This document shows positions 22,340 to 33,218 of a DNA stretch of 64,000 bases, piece after piece (position 1 is the first letter of the stretch; each line of letters begins with the position of its first letter). The translations under genes were made by a program, and so were the position numbers. The DNA lies in contig CM055870.1 of the NCBI GenBank assembly GCA_029582165.1, forward strand, positions 41,379,013-41,443,012. The letters run 5' to 3'. The DNA is from Portulaca oleracea (lineage: Eukaryota > Streptophyta > Magnoliopsida > Caryophyllales > Portulacaceae). The notes beneath the pieces are model-generated. The model was not told the DNA's origin, did no database searches, and saw nothing but the letters and a program-made list of their open reading frames with translations.

Positions 22340-22561
22340 ATGGCTCACGAGATGTTCCTTATGAGGAGAGTTCTTAGTAACTCAATTGTTTCTGAAGATC
22401 AACAACAACGAGAGGCCATCTTTCAATCTCGTTGCACAATCAAGGGAAAAGTTTGTTCGTTGATCATTGATGGTGGAAGTAGCACCAATGTGGCATCAAC
22501 TACTATGGTGGACAAACTTCAGCTGGAAACGAGTCCCCATCCAAAGCCCTACACCATCTAG
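22340..22561 (+). pseudogene. Element N copy B: aspartic protease, N-terminal part
   Basis: 73 codons with an ATG in place (MAHEMFLMRRVLSN). The Reina-type protease active site is CSLIIDGGSSTNVAS (about residues 45-59), followed by MVDKLQLETSPHPKPYTI. A TAG at 22559-22561 stands where the family has a glutamine codon (CAG), and the frame continues beyond. The stop is shared with copy C. Confidence 0.85.
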
Positions 22562-24088
22562 TTGCTCAATCAGGGTGAAAGTCTACAAGTGACTCAAAGA
22601 TGTTTGGTAAGCTTTTCCATAGGCAAATCCTTTAAAGAATCTTTATGGTGTGATGTTTTGCCTATGAATGCTTGTCATATTCTAGTTGGAAGACCATGGT
22701 TATTTGATAGGAGTGTGATGCACAACGGTAGAGCTAATACCTACACTCTTGTGACGAACAACAAGAGAATAACCCTAACTCCACTCCAAATAACCCAACC
22801 GTTCCCACCTAAGGAAGATGATCCAAACACCATCACTACTATGACCACTAAACGCCCTGAGTTTAGTGAACATAAGGAGATCACTCCCTTAGATCCAAAC
22901 ACAAACCCTAGCCACAAAGAGCCTACCAACGAGAACCCTAGCCACGAAAAATCCACAAAAGGCTACCCTCTCGTCACCCCTCTTTTGGAACAACTTCTTC
23001 ATGTTTTCCGAAAAGAGAAGCCATCTGAATTGCCGCCTCAACGTGAGACCCATCACAAAACCGATCATGTTCCTAGGTCTGCCGTGCACAAGGAGCCAAC
23101 ATATAACATGAACCCTAGTGACATCCCAGAGGTTCAAGGGCAAGATGAAGATCTTCAAGCAAAGGGTATCATTAGGGAAAGTCTCAGTCCATGCGCCATC
23201 CCTACCCTTTTGGTCCCAAAGGAAGGAAGCCAAAGTCTGTGCACCAACAAGGTTATTACCAAATACAGGTTTCCTAGAAGTGAAGATCAAGTAAACGAGC
23301 TATTTGGTACCCAAGTCATCTCCAAGGTTAATCTAAGAAGTGGGTACAATCAGATTCGAATTCCAGAAGGGGACACTGCTGTCAAAACCAAAGGAGGTCT
23401 CTATGAATGGTTAGTCACACCTCGTGGTCTAACTAATGCTCTCTTTATTATTATGAGACTAATGAATCAAGTCTTGAAGCCCCTTATTAGGAAGTGTGTT
23501 GTTGTCTACTTTAATGACATGCTTGTGAATAGAAAGAGTGAGAAAGATTATACTTTTCACCTCCAATCTATTATGGAGATCTTGGCTCACAAAAAGATGC
23601 ATGTGAACCTATCCAAGTGTTACTTCTTCATCAACAACATAGTCCTTCTTGGCTATGTACTCTCGCCCGAAGTAATCCAACTTGATGAAGAAAAGGTCAA
23701 AGCTAGTAAGGAGTGGTCTACTCCAACTAATATTCTTGGTGATCGAATCTTCCACGGCTTGACCTCTTTCTATAGGAGGTTTGTGAAGAATTTCAATACT
23801 AATTTATCTCCTATGACCGAGCTATGGAAATCCCAGAAGTTTTCATGGAGCCCCACTACCCACCAAGCGTTCATCAAGGATAAACTCTGCACCACACCGG
23901 TCCTAACCCTACCAAACTTTGATAAGAGGGTTGAGTGTGATGCTTCTAGAGTTGGTGTTGGAGCAGTTCAACTTGTTATATCTCAAGAGGGCCGCCCCAA
24001 AATTCATTACATGAAAAAGTTTGGTGATCCTAGATTCATGGAGAATAACGGAGGGCAGCCAAAACCATCTACTGAGGAGATCGCAGTT

Positions 24089-24142
24089 CACGTGAAGGCA
24101 CTGGTTCACGTGAGAGTTACTGGAGCAATCATGATTCACGTG
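24089..24142 (+). promoter_or_regulatory. Three CACGTG (G-box) palindromes before the PPT of N copy B
   Basis: TTCACGTG occurs three times (CACGTG at 24089-24094, 24107-24112, 24137-24142) in a short repeat-like segment. The same three are at 806-811, 824-829 and 854-859 in copy A. CACGTG is the plant bZIP/bHLH core; function here is unproven. Confidence 0.4.
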
Positions 24143-24230
24143 GAGGTCATGATCCATGTGATTATTACAGTTGGGTCAACGAAATTCTTTGAACTTGAAC
24201 CTCCAAGTTTGAGGACAAACTTTTTCCAAC

Positions 24231-24240
24231 AAGGGGGGAA
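24231..24240 (+). other. Polypurine tract of element N copy B
   Basis: AAGGGGGGAA directly before TGATGTAT of the 3' LTR. Confidence 0.88.
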
Positions 24241-25698
24241 TGATGTATTTCGGCCCACGCTTGAAATACATATGACTAGCCTAGGTCTCACTTTTGGGGA
24301 CCCTAGGTTCATGGAAGGAAATGGAGGCTCACATAGCCATGGGCTTTCCTTTGGAGACTCAAGATTCATAGAGGATGATGGAAACCTATCCATGCCAGGT
24401 CCAATAACCAAGGAGGCCCAATCTTATTACATAGGAGTGGATAAAGCCCTAGAGGAAAGCATGAGCATAGAGGCCCATAGGCCCATACATATTGTGTGCT
24501 CCTTATGGCAAGAGGATGTCCAAACATCCTAGGGTCTACAAACCACACGCCCAACAAGCCCAAGAAAGGCCCAAGGTCACGTCCATGAAGGCCAATTTCG
24601 TCATTTGTGTTCTTTTTGGATGTATTTTTACTTTATAGTTTTTATTATTTTTGGTGTGTTTTTAGGAATAGATAAATCTAGAACATTCTAAATTGTTCTA
24701 GAATGTTCTAGAAAGGATAAGGTAGACGTGTGGTAGAGTAGTATTAGACGCCAATTGGTTGTTATCCTAGATAAGGTTGGCTTATTTTGTAACTAATCCA
24801 TATTGGATTAGGAAAGCCTAAACCTATTAGGATAAGTAGTTTGTAACCAACTCCCCTTAGGATATGGAGTCCTAATCCAAGGGAGAGTAGTATAAGGTAG
24901 GCGTCTAGGATTAGAAGACTTGGCCAGACGCCAAGGCTAGGGTTTGTTAGAAACCCTAGGTTCAAGTCTAGTATAAATAGCCTAGGCTTGTAATCTTTTC
25001 ATTCATTCCAATTTAGAAATATGAATCAAGCTTTGAGCTTACCCCCCCTGAGTGTTTGGATTAACCCTCAACCCCTCTTCCATTGTATCTTGGTGTGGTA
25101 ATCAAGTGGTTTAGGAAGGACTTGATCCTAGGTTGCGGTCTAGATCAAGAAACCCTAGATTGTCCTTCTTGTGGATTCAAGTAGGAAATCTAGTTCTATC
25201 CCTTTATCTTTCTATCTCTTAGAAAGATAATATCTACCCTCACCCTCCATCCTTTCCAACGCCACCCTCATTCCCTTCATCACCACCAATTCGTCCACCC
25301 TCCTCTTCCCTCACAAAAGTAGCTCAACCAACTCCCTCTCTCTCCAAAACAACTTCCTAACAACTTTCTCTCTCCTCCAACAACCTCACAAACCTCATCC
25401 TCCCTCCTCCCTCACGTCAACCCTTCTCTTTCTCTCCCCTCTCACGTCAAATCTAGCCCTTTCCCATCCCAAGAATCATCCCTTCCCTTTTCAAGATTCA
25501 ATCTTTCTTGAATCTTGAAACCACAAAAGCCCTCACGGAAAATTTCCCCTTTCACTTTTCCACCTTTTCCACCTTTCACACGTGAACACCCCCACCTTAA
25601 CCCTAAATTCTCGTGTGGTATCCTACTCTTAGATCGTTTGCACGTCACCCCTATGATGTGTAATTGATCAACCGCTCTCTTGATCCCATTATACATCA
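24241..25698 (+). repeat. 3' LTR of element N copy B (1458 bp)
   Basis: Same length and diagnostic sites as the copy A 3' LTR (958-2415), including TTTTCCACCTTTTCCACC and an intact TATAAATA at 24972-24979. The HSE-like core is at 24696-24713. Followed by TCTAC (25699-25703). Confidence 0.93.
24681..24713 (+). promoter_or_regulatory. Heat-shock-element-like cluster in N copy B 3' LTR
   Basis: Six TTC/GAA modules in one 5-bp register, as in copy A; the four-module core is at 24696-24713. Confidence 0.6.
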
Positions 25699-25703
25699 TC
25701 TAC

Positions 25704-26692
25704 CTTCAAGCAAGGGCTCAAGAGCAACTTGTCTAAGCACTTGGGATATCATGTCATCAAAGATTTTGATTACTTGAAGGACATTTGTGTTCAATTGGAA
25801 GTAATGCGCAATGACAAGACCACTTCGCCTGGTTGGAAAGGATTTAGCTCCAACAGGAGGGCTACTGGTGGAGCTAGCCACCCTTCTAAAATTGCTGAGA
25901 CTAACGCTGTCCAACGCAAGGGGCCTTATGTGCCAAAGTATGAAACCTATACACCCCTGGATGTTCCTTATTCTCAAGCTCTTGATCGACTGGTCAAGAA
26001 GGGTATTTTTGTTTTACCTTTATCAAAAGAGGAGCCGAAATGAAGGGTAGGAATCGGGATGCCAACCAATTCTGCCGCTACCAATGCTGCCGAGGCATGA
26101 TACCGAGAAATTTTGTTCTCTCAAAAACAAGATGGAAAATATGATAAGGGCAAGGACACTCCCAATGCCAAAAGTTGTTAAGAAGCCTAACAACCAAGAT
26201 AACCTAATGCATGAGCATACAAATGCTATCTTTAATGAAGATTCAAGCTTTGACCCATATTCCTTGATTGTTAAAGTGGGTCAACCTGTCCCAGAAATAT
26301 ATGGATTTCATGAAGGTCTATTCATCCATGGCATTTGGGACAGCGATGACGATGACGAGTATGAGCACTCTAAAAAAGAGTGGGTTGAGACTGATGAGCC
26401 AACAACGGACGGTGTGACATTTGTTACTCGGTCTCGCCGCCACAATAACAGGAACACCACCACTCCATTGGTTGTCCTTAATCCCACACCAATGGTTGGG
26501 AACGACAATCAGACTACTGCAAAAGATCCACTCTTCACTCAACTCAAGACGACCAAAGTTGAGGTTACCATTTGGCAACTGTTGAGCACATCGCAAGCTC
26601 ATAGGCAAAAGATGTTTGATGCCCTTACTGCGCTGACAGTATCTCCTACAATGACCTTTGAATCCTGAGTCGCTTATGTGACCACCAACTAG
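25704..26692 (+). pseudogene. Tat copy B: gag, C-terminal part
   Basis: Gag after the N insertion: HLGYHVIKDFDY, a basic linker, a zinc-knuckle remnant (CRYQCCRG reading, with a frame change and TGA near 26042), and the open 26084-26668 (194 codons) with an acidic DSDDDDEYEH stretch and TIWQLLSTSQAHRQKMFDAL. It ends in the TAG shared by all copies. Confidence 0.8.
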
Positions 26693-27389
26693 GGAATAAT
26701 TGCCTTCAGTGAGGAAGATCTACCTCAAGGAGGGGGTTCCCATAACAAAGCCCTATACCTCACACTGTAATACTCCAACAAGACCATTTCGTTGGTTCTG
26801 GTTGATAATGGATCAGTTGTAAATGTGTGCCCTTGGAGGACGGCACAAAAGTTTGGAGTTCAACAACAACATTTGACTCAAAATGGTGTGCAACTAAGAG
26901 CTTACGATAACTCCTCTCGTTAATCAGTTGGATCCATAAAATTTCCTATCACTACCGACAATATCACTTGAAATGTGGAGTTTGTGGTACTAGACATCTT
27001 GGCTTCCTTTAATTTGCTTCTACGAAGGCCTTGGCTTCATGAGTGCAACGCTATAACATCTACCTTTCACCAAAAGGTGAAAATGATGGTTCGAGGCCAA
27101 GTAATCATAATCTCGAGACAACCTATCAATGTTGTCTTAACTTCCAATAAGACAACACTAGAAGAACTTCACAACTTTGAGATTGTGGCAGTTTTGAGCA
27201 AGGACGAAGCTTTTTTTTTTTTTTTTTTACTTTGATCCCTACTCAAACCCCAAAGTGCATTCTATTCTCAAGAAACAAGGTTACTTTCCTGGAATGCCAT
27301 TAGGAAAGAACCCGAAGAACAAGATTCCTCTGGTGTTCAAGACGTTGAAGCAAAAGGGAATATTCAGCTTAGGGTACAAGCCAACTTAG
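26693..27389 (+). pseudogene. Tat copy B: protease and G-patch-like tail
   Basis: VLVDNGSVVNVCP is readable at about 26795-26833. Private stops: TAA in SSR*SVGS (about 26922) and TGA replacing R before NVEFVV (about 26969). A T tract of 18 at 27211-27228 shifts the tail, which still ends GYKPT-stop. More decayed than copy E. Confidence 0.78.
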
Positions 27390-28159
27390 AAGGAGGTCAG
27401 ACTTACAAAAATGACCTTCGTTGAACAGAAAAGGATAGACAATCCTTCAACCTTATTCCAAACAAAGCCTTATCCACTCACTTTGAATGGGCAGTTTGTT
27501 AGGGAAGGTGATCACTTCCCTTACTATGGGTTCCCTGAACCATTTTACCTCAAGAACAAAGGAGTTCAAGTTGCTGAATAAGAGATCTTCAAAGACTGCT
27601 CCACTAACATGGCTACTGTCTTTGTTCCCGCTCGGGACAAGCAACCACCATTAGAGTGGACTCATCTTATTGGGAGAAACATTTTTGGCATGTTGTTTGG
27701 ACAAGATGCCGTCCAAGAGAAGTCTAAAGCTGACGCTGTTATTGCTGCACTATCCAACCCGGGGTTTGACCCAAGCCTCATGATCACTGAAGATGAAGGA
27801 GCTAATGCGGTCTCATGGGTCAATGCTGAGGAATATAACTTTGTTTTATCGTTAGGAGAGTTTGTTCCTGAAGTCATAGAGTCAAGTCCTAAGGGTCTAG
27901 AGTCTAACGAGGCTGGTCTTGAGCCTACTGGCGATGTATTCCTTTATGCAGTCAATAAAATGAACATTTCTGCTTACTCTAACCCCCTCTTCCCTGAACT
28001 GTTGCGCCAACAATGATCTTGAATTTAGTGAACCCATAAAAGAACTTTTTAATGAACATGAGCACAAAATGCCGGTGTTGGAAGACACCATCAATATAAA
28101 TGTGGGTACAAATGAGCAACCTCGGGAGTTGAAGTTGGGTAGTTCACTAACAAAGTAGG
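27390..28159 (+). pseudogene. Tat copy B: protease-RT linker
   Basis: Same content as in copy A; the longest open part is 27609-28016 (135 codons: VFVPARDKQPPLEWTH ... AVNKMNISAYSN). Shared TAA after GVQVAE at about 27580. No catalytic motif. Confidence 0.6.
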
Positions 28160-29614
28160 ATTAGCATTCCCAAAGCTTCTCAAAGAATTCGTTGATGTAT
28201 TCGCATGGTCTTATGAGGATATGCTAGAGATTGACAGGGAAATTGCAGAACATACCATCCCTTTGCTTCCTAATGCAAAGCCGGTTCGACAAAAGGTTGG
28301 GAGGATCAAACCTGAATGGGCTAAGAAGATCGAAGAGAAAGTGATCAAACAACTCAATGCTAAATTTATTAAAGTAGTTTAATACCCTCAATAGATTACT
28401 AACATCGTCCTCGTGCCTAAGAAAGATTGGAAAGTGCGCATGTGTGTAGACTTCTGGGACCTCAATAAAGCCAGTCCCAAGGATAGTTTCCCATTACCTC
28501 ACATTGATGTATTGGTGGATAACACTTGCGGACACTAGATTTTGTCTTTCATGGACGGATATGCAGGTTACAATCAAATCAAGATGGCAGAAGAAGATAT
28601 GAGAAAACCTCATTTACCATGCCATGGGGAATGTACTGTTATGTGGTTATGCCTTTCGGTCTCAAAAATGCCGGAGCAACATATCAAAGGACTGCCAACA
28701 CTCTACTTCATAATATGATGCATAAGGAAGAAGAAGTTTATGTGGATGACATGATTGTCAAATCCAAGATAAGGGAGGAGCATATTCCTAATCTCTGCAA
28801 GTTATTCCTACGACTTTGTAAGTACAAGATGCGGCTTAATCCAGCAAAGTGCACCTTTGTTGTCACCTCTGGGAAGCTGCTAGGCTATGTGGTTAGCCAA
28901 CGAGGCATTGAAGTAGATCTTTCAAAGGTAAAGGTCATCCAAGATTTGCAGCCGCCCAAGACAGAAAAAAAAAAGAGATAAGAAGTTTTCTAGGGCGAGT
29001 TCAGTACATCAGTAGATTCATCTCAAAACATACAATGAATTGCGAACCTTTATTCAAGAAGTTGAAGAAGGGAAGTAAAATAGAATGGAATAATCAGTGC
29101 CAAACTGCTTTTGAAAAAATCAAAGAGTATTTGCAACATCAACCGTTACTCATGCCTCAAGTAACAGATGAGCCTCCACTCCTTTATCTTACCTTGACCA
29201 GCTCCGCAACGGGGATATGCTGGCTCAAAAGGTAAAAGTTCAAGAAAGCGCCATCTACTACTTGAGCAAGAAATTTCTAGACTACGAAAGTCGATATACT
29301 GATATAGAGAAGATGGCTCTTGCATTGGTAATGGCCACCAAGAAGCTGAGGCATTACATGCTTTCACATACTGTATATGTCATAGCTGAGAATAACCCCA
29401 TCAAATTCATTATGGAACAACCTACTAATAACAACCGCATCGCTCGAATGGTGGTCATGCTTTCCCAATTCAATCTTCAGTACTTGCACCAGAAATCCAT
29501 CAAAGGTGAGTTATTTCAAATTTCCTGGCCGCTTCACCATCAATAGAACCTCCAAGCACTCACTTGGAATTCCCAGACGAGGATATCTTTCTCACTGATG
29601 AGACTACATGGTAA
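28160..29614 (+). pseudogene. Tat copy B: reverse transcriptase and RNase H
   Basis: RT motifs as in copy A: CVDFWDLNKAS (R to W change), YNQIKMAEED, VMPFGLKNAGATYQR and YVDD near 28739-28750. An A-run insertion near 28968 gives TEKKKR and breaks the frame. RNase H reads SKKFLDYESRYTDIEKMALALV and ITFI-type NNPIKFIMEQP. The four RT stops of A, D and E are here too (28379, 28391, 28536 regions). A one-base loss (GATATGAGAAAACC) is shared with A. Confidence 0.82.
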
Positions 29615-30159
29615 ATGTATTTCGACAAAGCATGCATAAGTGGTTTGCAACCTGCTTTAACCTTAGGCATACGCCACATAAAGGTATTTGGAAATTCTAG
29701 CCTCATCTCAATCAGGCTAAGAGTGTATGGAAGGTTCGAAATGAATGCCTCATAGCATACCAACAGAAGCTACTGGGACTTGCTGACCAATTTGAGAGAA
29801 TTAGTTTCCAATACCTTTCTAGGGATCATAATGAGTTGGCTGATGCACTAGGTGAACTATCCTCAATGATATCAATCCCCACAGACACGCTACAGCTACC
29901 TGTGGTAGTAGAGCGACAGTCTAAACTAGCATATGTTTGTACTATGGAATCACAAGAAGTTGATACTGAAGCGTGGTTCCACGACATATACAATTTTCTC
30001 CGAAAAAGAGAATATTCGGCTGAGTTGAATGCCCGAGGACTCAGGTCCTCAGCAGCACAACACTGCTTGATCCTAGATCGTTTGTACAAAAAGTCGACTA
30101 CAAGCATCAATTTGTTGTGTATAGATGCTGAAAGTGCAAAAGAGGTCATAACCACTGTG
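29615..30159 (+). pseudogene. Tat copy B: second RNase H (120-bp deletion) and integrase start
   Basis: The deletion junction is at 29626/29627 (TTCGAC/AAAGC), the same as in A and C. A small additional loss near 29706 (CATCTCAATC) shifts the frame. The beginning of the integrase region (TEAWFHDIYNFLRK, AQHCLILDRLYKKS, SAKEVITTV) stops at ACTGTG 30154-30159, where the sequence jumps to the element 3' end. Confidence 0.8.
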
Positions 30160-30379
30160 TTTATCCATCTCCTTTCACTCCTGCAATTCAAACAGAAAAT
30201 CTAGGATCATGTACTATGTTTTGTTTAATGTTTTTATGATAAATTAGTTTGTATTTTGTGCTTTCCATTTTGATATTATCTTTCTGGGTACTTTTCTTTT
30301 CCTTAGAACAAAACATGAAAATTATTTATTCAATAAAACACGATTTGCACCAATTATTTATTCAATGTCATGTCATAGT
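30160..30379 (+). other. Tat 3' untranslated tail before LTR L1
   Basis: AT-rich 220 bp, also present at 40594-40813 and 52577-52796. It has ATTATTTATTCAAT twice. No clear polypurine tract is seen at the LTR edge, which leaves the exact LTR start uncertain. Confidence 0.6.
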
Positions 30380-31907
30380 TGTAGACACCAGGATTTGCAC
30401 CGACTAAATTCTGACTCATCAAAACTCGGCAAGTCATTTGGGCCAAACACCAAAATGGGTCATTGGGCCCATTGAGTCAATAAAACGGGCACAACAAATC
30501 ATATAAGACCGCTTAAAAATAATAAAGGCCGCATAACCTTTATCAATTCACAACCTGGCCCGAAACACGGATCCGACCCGGGGAAAATGAATAAAGCCCG
30601 CATGACCTTTGCGGAAAGTAGAGGTCCGCCTTTTCCTTGCCACGTCACCAATCCGTGTGCTTAATTCTTATAGGTTGCCTGACCTATATCAATTTCTTTG
30701 ATTTCGGCGAAAGAATTCCATGCAATCCCGTGATAATAGCCCCACATGATTGACCTTGGTTGATCATGAAAATGTTATAATCCGCATGACTTATGATTCT
30801 TTGCATGGAGGAGGCTTGATTGTAGGGATGTGTCCCTCCTCTTTCCCTCCAAATCCCTCACCACTCCACCTATAAATACCACACCATTTTCGCTCATTTT
30901 CATCAACTAATTATTATCTCTGCACCTAAACTCTCTCTAAATTCTCCCTTTCTAATTCATTCATAGTCACTCTCACATCACCATATTATCATTCCCATAC
31001 CATAGCCATCCTCATACTCATTCTTCCATCTAAGCATCAAACTGAGGCCAAATCAAAGCGTTAATCTTCGTATTCAAGCATCCGTCATCAAGCAAGGTTT
31101 GCCTTCATTGTTATTATTGTTGTATTTAAGTTTTGTAATTCATGCTTTAATTCTATTATTTGTACGGTTTTGTAAAAGAAAACCGCATTGTTTTATATTG
31201 CATATTCGAGAATATAATTTCACGAAATTAATTAAACTTCTCCCCGCCCTTTTTCATTTCAAGTTCGATTTTAGTAAAGTCTGTTTTCTAACAGACGAAT
31301 TCGAGAGTTCTTTTAATTCTCATATTCGTAACCTGACCCTTGAACTTAGAAATCGGGTTCGGAGACCGGAGTTATTTCTTTGTATTTTTGTTTGTCAACT
31401 TCCTTAAATCGGATGGCGAATCTTTCTTTTCTATATAACCCTTCTAGTTATTAAAAATACATGTTTTTGCATTAAATTCTTGGAAATGATTTAATACCAT
31501 CCATTTCACCAACCCAAAGTCAACCCAAGAGAAAACGGGTTTGGAAATTAGCAAAGGCTATGCGGCCTTTCCTTATTTCCCCCATTTTTCTCTGGGCCGA
31601 AGAGGCACTGGCCCAGCCATGAAATTTCCAAAGGCTATGCAGCCTTTGACCATTTCTGGTAGCCCGTATCTCTTCTTGGCCCAGGTTTGGGAATAATTGG
31701 TAACAAGTCATTAATAGATTACTTTTATGCGAATTCGAGTAATTTTTACAACATAAAAGGGTTTGTAAATAAATAAAGTTTCATCAACTTGAAAATGAAT
31801 TACGAAAATAAAAATATCCTTATTTAATGGTTAAGAACCCTTAGTCAGCTCCCGACACTTAAGTTGCGCATCACGGGAAAAGGGTCACTTTTCCCGGGGT
31901 CCTACCT
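30380..31907 (+). repeat. Tat LTR L1 (about 1.53 kb), shared between copies B and D
   Basis: It starts TGTAGACACC and ends shortly before the primer site TGGCGACTCC at 31910. Near-identical copies are L2 and L3. It has TATAAATA at 30871-30878 and a CCACC-rich pyrimidine leader. The end reads CCTACCTA rather than ...CA, so the right border is approximate. The 102-codon ORF at 31099-31407 recurs in all three copies but I do not regard it as a gene. Confidence 0.8.
30871..30878 (+). promoter_or_regulatory. TATA box of Tat LTR L1
   Basis: TATAAATA after CCACTCCACC; same in L2 (41305-41312) and L3 (53289-53296). Likely LTR core promoter. Confidence 0.6.
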
Positions 31908-31909
31908 AT

Positions 31910-31928
31910 TGGCGACTCCACTGGGGAC
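31910..31928 (+). other. Tat primer-binding site (tRNA-Arg type), L1
   Basis: TGGCGACTCCACTGGGGAC, the primer sequence usual for Tat/Ogre elements, which I recall as tRNA-Arg type. The L3 copy (54329-54347) is identical; L2 carries two G-to-A changes. Confidence 0.75.
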
Positions 31929-33218
31929 TGAAACGTAAAAAGAGGGTAAAACTTGAACAAATCAATTTTATTATTCTTTTAGACATCTTTGCATACCGGG
32001 CCACTCGTCGGGTCTTTTGACAGGTGAGCACAAAGGATACGGTTTGGTAAACTAGGATGATACCCGAGAGCAGGTGACCAGTACTATAGCAATGCATACC
32101 GCAATCGTTAGGCATTTGGTCAGTTCACCCCCCATGTTACACTCCAAGGCTTCCTTGAAGTTCGACGAGCAACACCTCACACACTTTGCCCAAAATTTAT
32201 GAGGGTGAAGAGTGCACCGAGGCGAGAATGTGTGGTAGGCTATATATCCCGACCATAAAAATCCATGAATATAGAGACTTGGTTCAGGATAACCCTCATT
32301 TTGTATGCTATGTGTAAATGTGTTTCCCATCCCCCCCCCCTTTTTTTTTGTAAAAATTTTACCCTAGTTTGGAGGTTTCATTCTAGACCATATAAAATTC
32401 ATTGGGTTGAGAAAAGGATTATTTATTGATTAGTATAATTAACCCAAAAAGGGATTATGGTTAGTCCAATGGAAGGGCCCATTTACGTCCAAGGGTTAGC
32501 TATGTTAATTAATAAATGTAAATTTACTCACCTTAGATGATAATATATGGTTCACTATAAAATTCTCTTGACAAAAAGTCCAAAAGTGTATAATTAAAAG
32601 TCCAACAAAGTTAATGGGTAGCATATTAGACTGCATAATAGTCATTATTTGAGTAAATTAATTTATCGATTTAATTAATAAATCCATCACATTTATGGTC
32701 GGCCCGTTGTTAGGCCCAACCATATTGGATTTAGCATTTAAGCCCATAAATTAATTATAACTCGCTTATTGTTGGCTTTATCCAATCCTTTACAATATCC
32801 ATTTGCCTTGAGTAAATGAATAATAAAAAATAAATAAAAATGGATCGTGAGTCTTGTCGAGCATTACTCTAGTCCACATAATAGTCAATATAGCTTGAGT
32901 TGTCTGAGTTGTTGGGCCAAGTTACGGATTCTCCTTAAAACGGTCGGCCTGTGGATTGGGTCCATCCGACTTGAGAAACACTGACTTGTGTCTTACAATT
33001 TATGATTTACTTGTTATGTGTGACTTTATTCGGCCCTTTATAAGGTCTTATCGTTAGGTCCATCTAGAGTTAGGTCATGCACTCCCGAAAAGTGGGTGAG
33101 TCTCTTGTGTCAGCATATAGATGGCGAGTCTGTTAAGGTCATATAGGTCCCTTAGAGCATGCACGCATTGGGTAGTATGTGTCGGAATATGTGATCGAGT
33201 TCCTAACTTTGAATTTCC
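31929..33218 (+). other. Tat copy D 5' untranslated region
   Basis: About 1.3 kb with no coding pattern. Holds a C10-T9 homopolymer junction near 32331-32349 and the empty MITE site GGGTTGAGAAAAGG (about 32404-32417). The long stretch 32771-33218 is replaced in B and C. Confidence 0.65.

Larger units (their letters stand above)
22562..24532 (+). pseudogene. Element N copy B: protease end, RT, RNase H start; frame runs into 3' LTR
   Basis: The first codon is TTG right after the TAG, so this is the continuation, not a new gene. Protease end: CHILVGRPWLFDRSVMHNG. RT: CAIPTLLVPKEGSQ, KYRFPRSEDQVNELFG with small in-frame losses, then LRSGYNQIRIP, catalytic YFND (316-319, family YFDD) and HGLTSFYRRFV. 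RNase H: VECDAS (457-462), soon broken off. A repeat-rich HV segment and [12 protein letters not shown] follow, then [12 protein letters not shown] at the PPT. Residues after 559 are LTR-encoded. No integrase. 656 codons without a stop despite loss of function. Confidence 0.88.
20653..25698 (+). mobile_element. Element N copy B: complete non-autonomous Reina-like LTR element (5046 bp)
   Basis: 5' LTR 20653-22101, Met-tRNA primer site 22108-22119, short leader, protease 22340-22561, RT/RNase H remnant 22562-24240, PPT 24231-24240, 3' LTR 24241-25698, 5-bp duplication on both sides. Gag and integrase are absent and the RT active site is mutated, so it depended on a partner element for movement. 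Confidence 0.92.

Noticed and set aside
32331..32349. C/T homopolymer junction as a regulatory or origin element
   Set aside because: Length varies among copies (also near 42766 and 54746) as in ordinary slippage; no further support.
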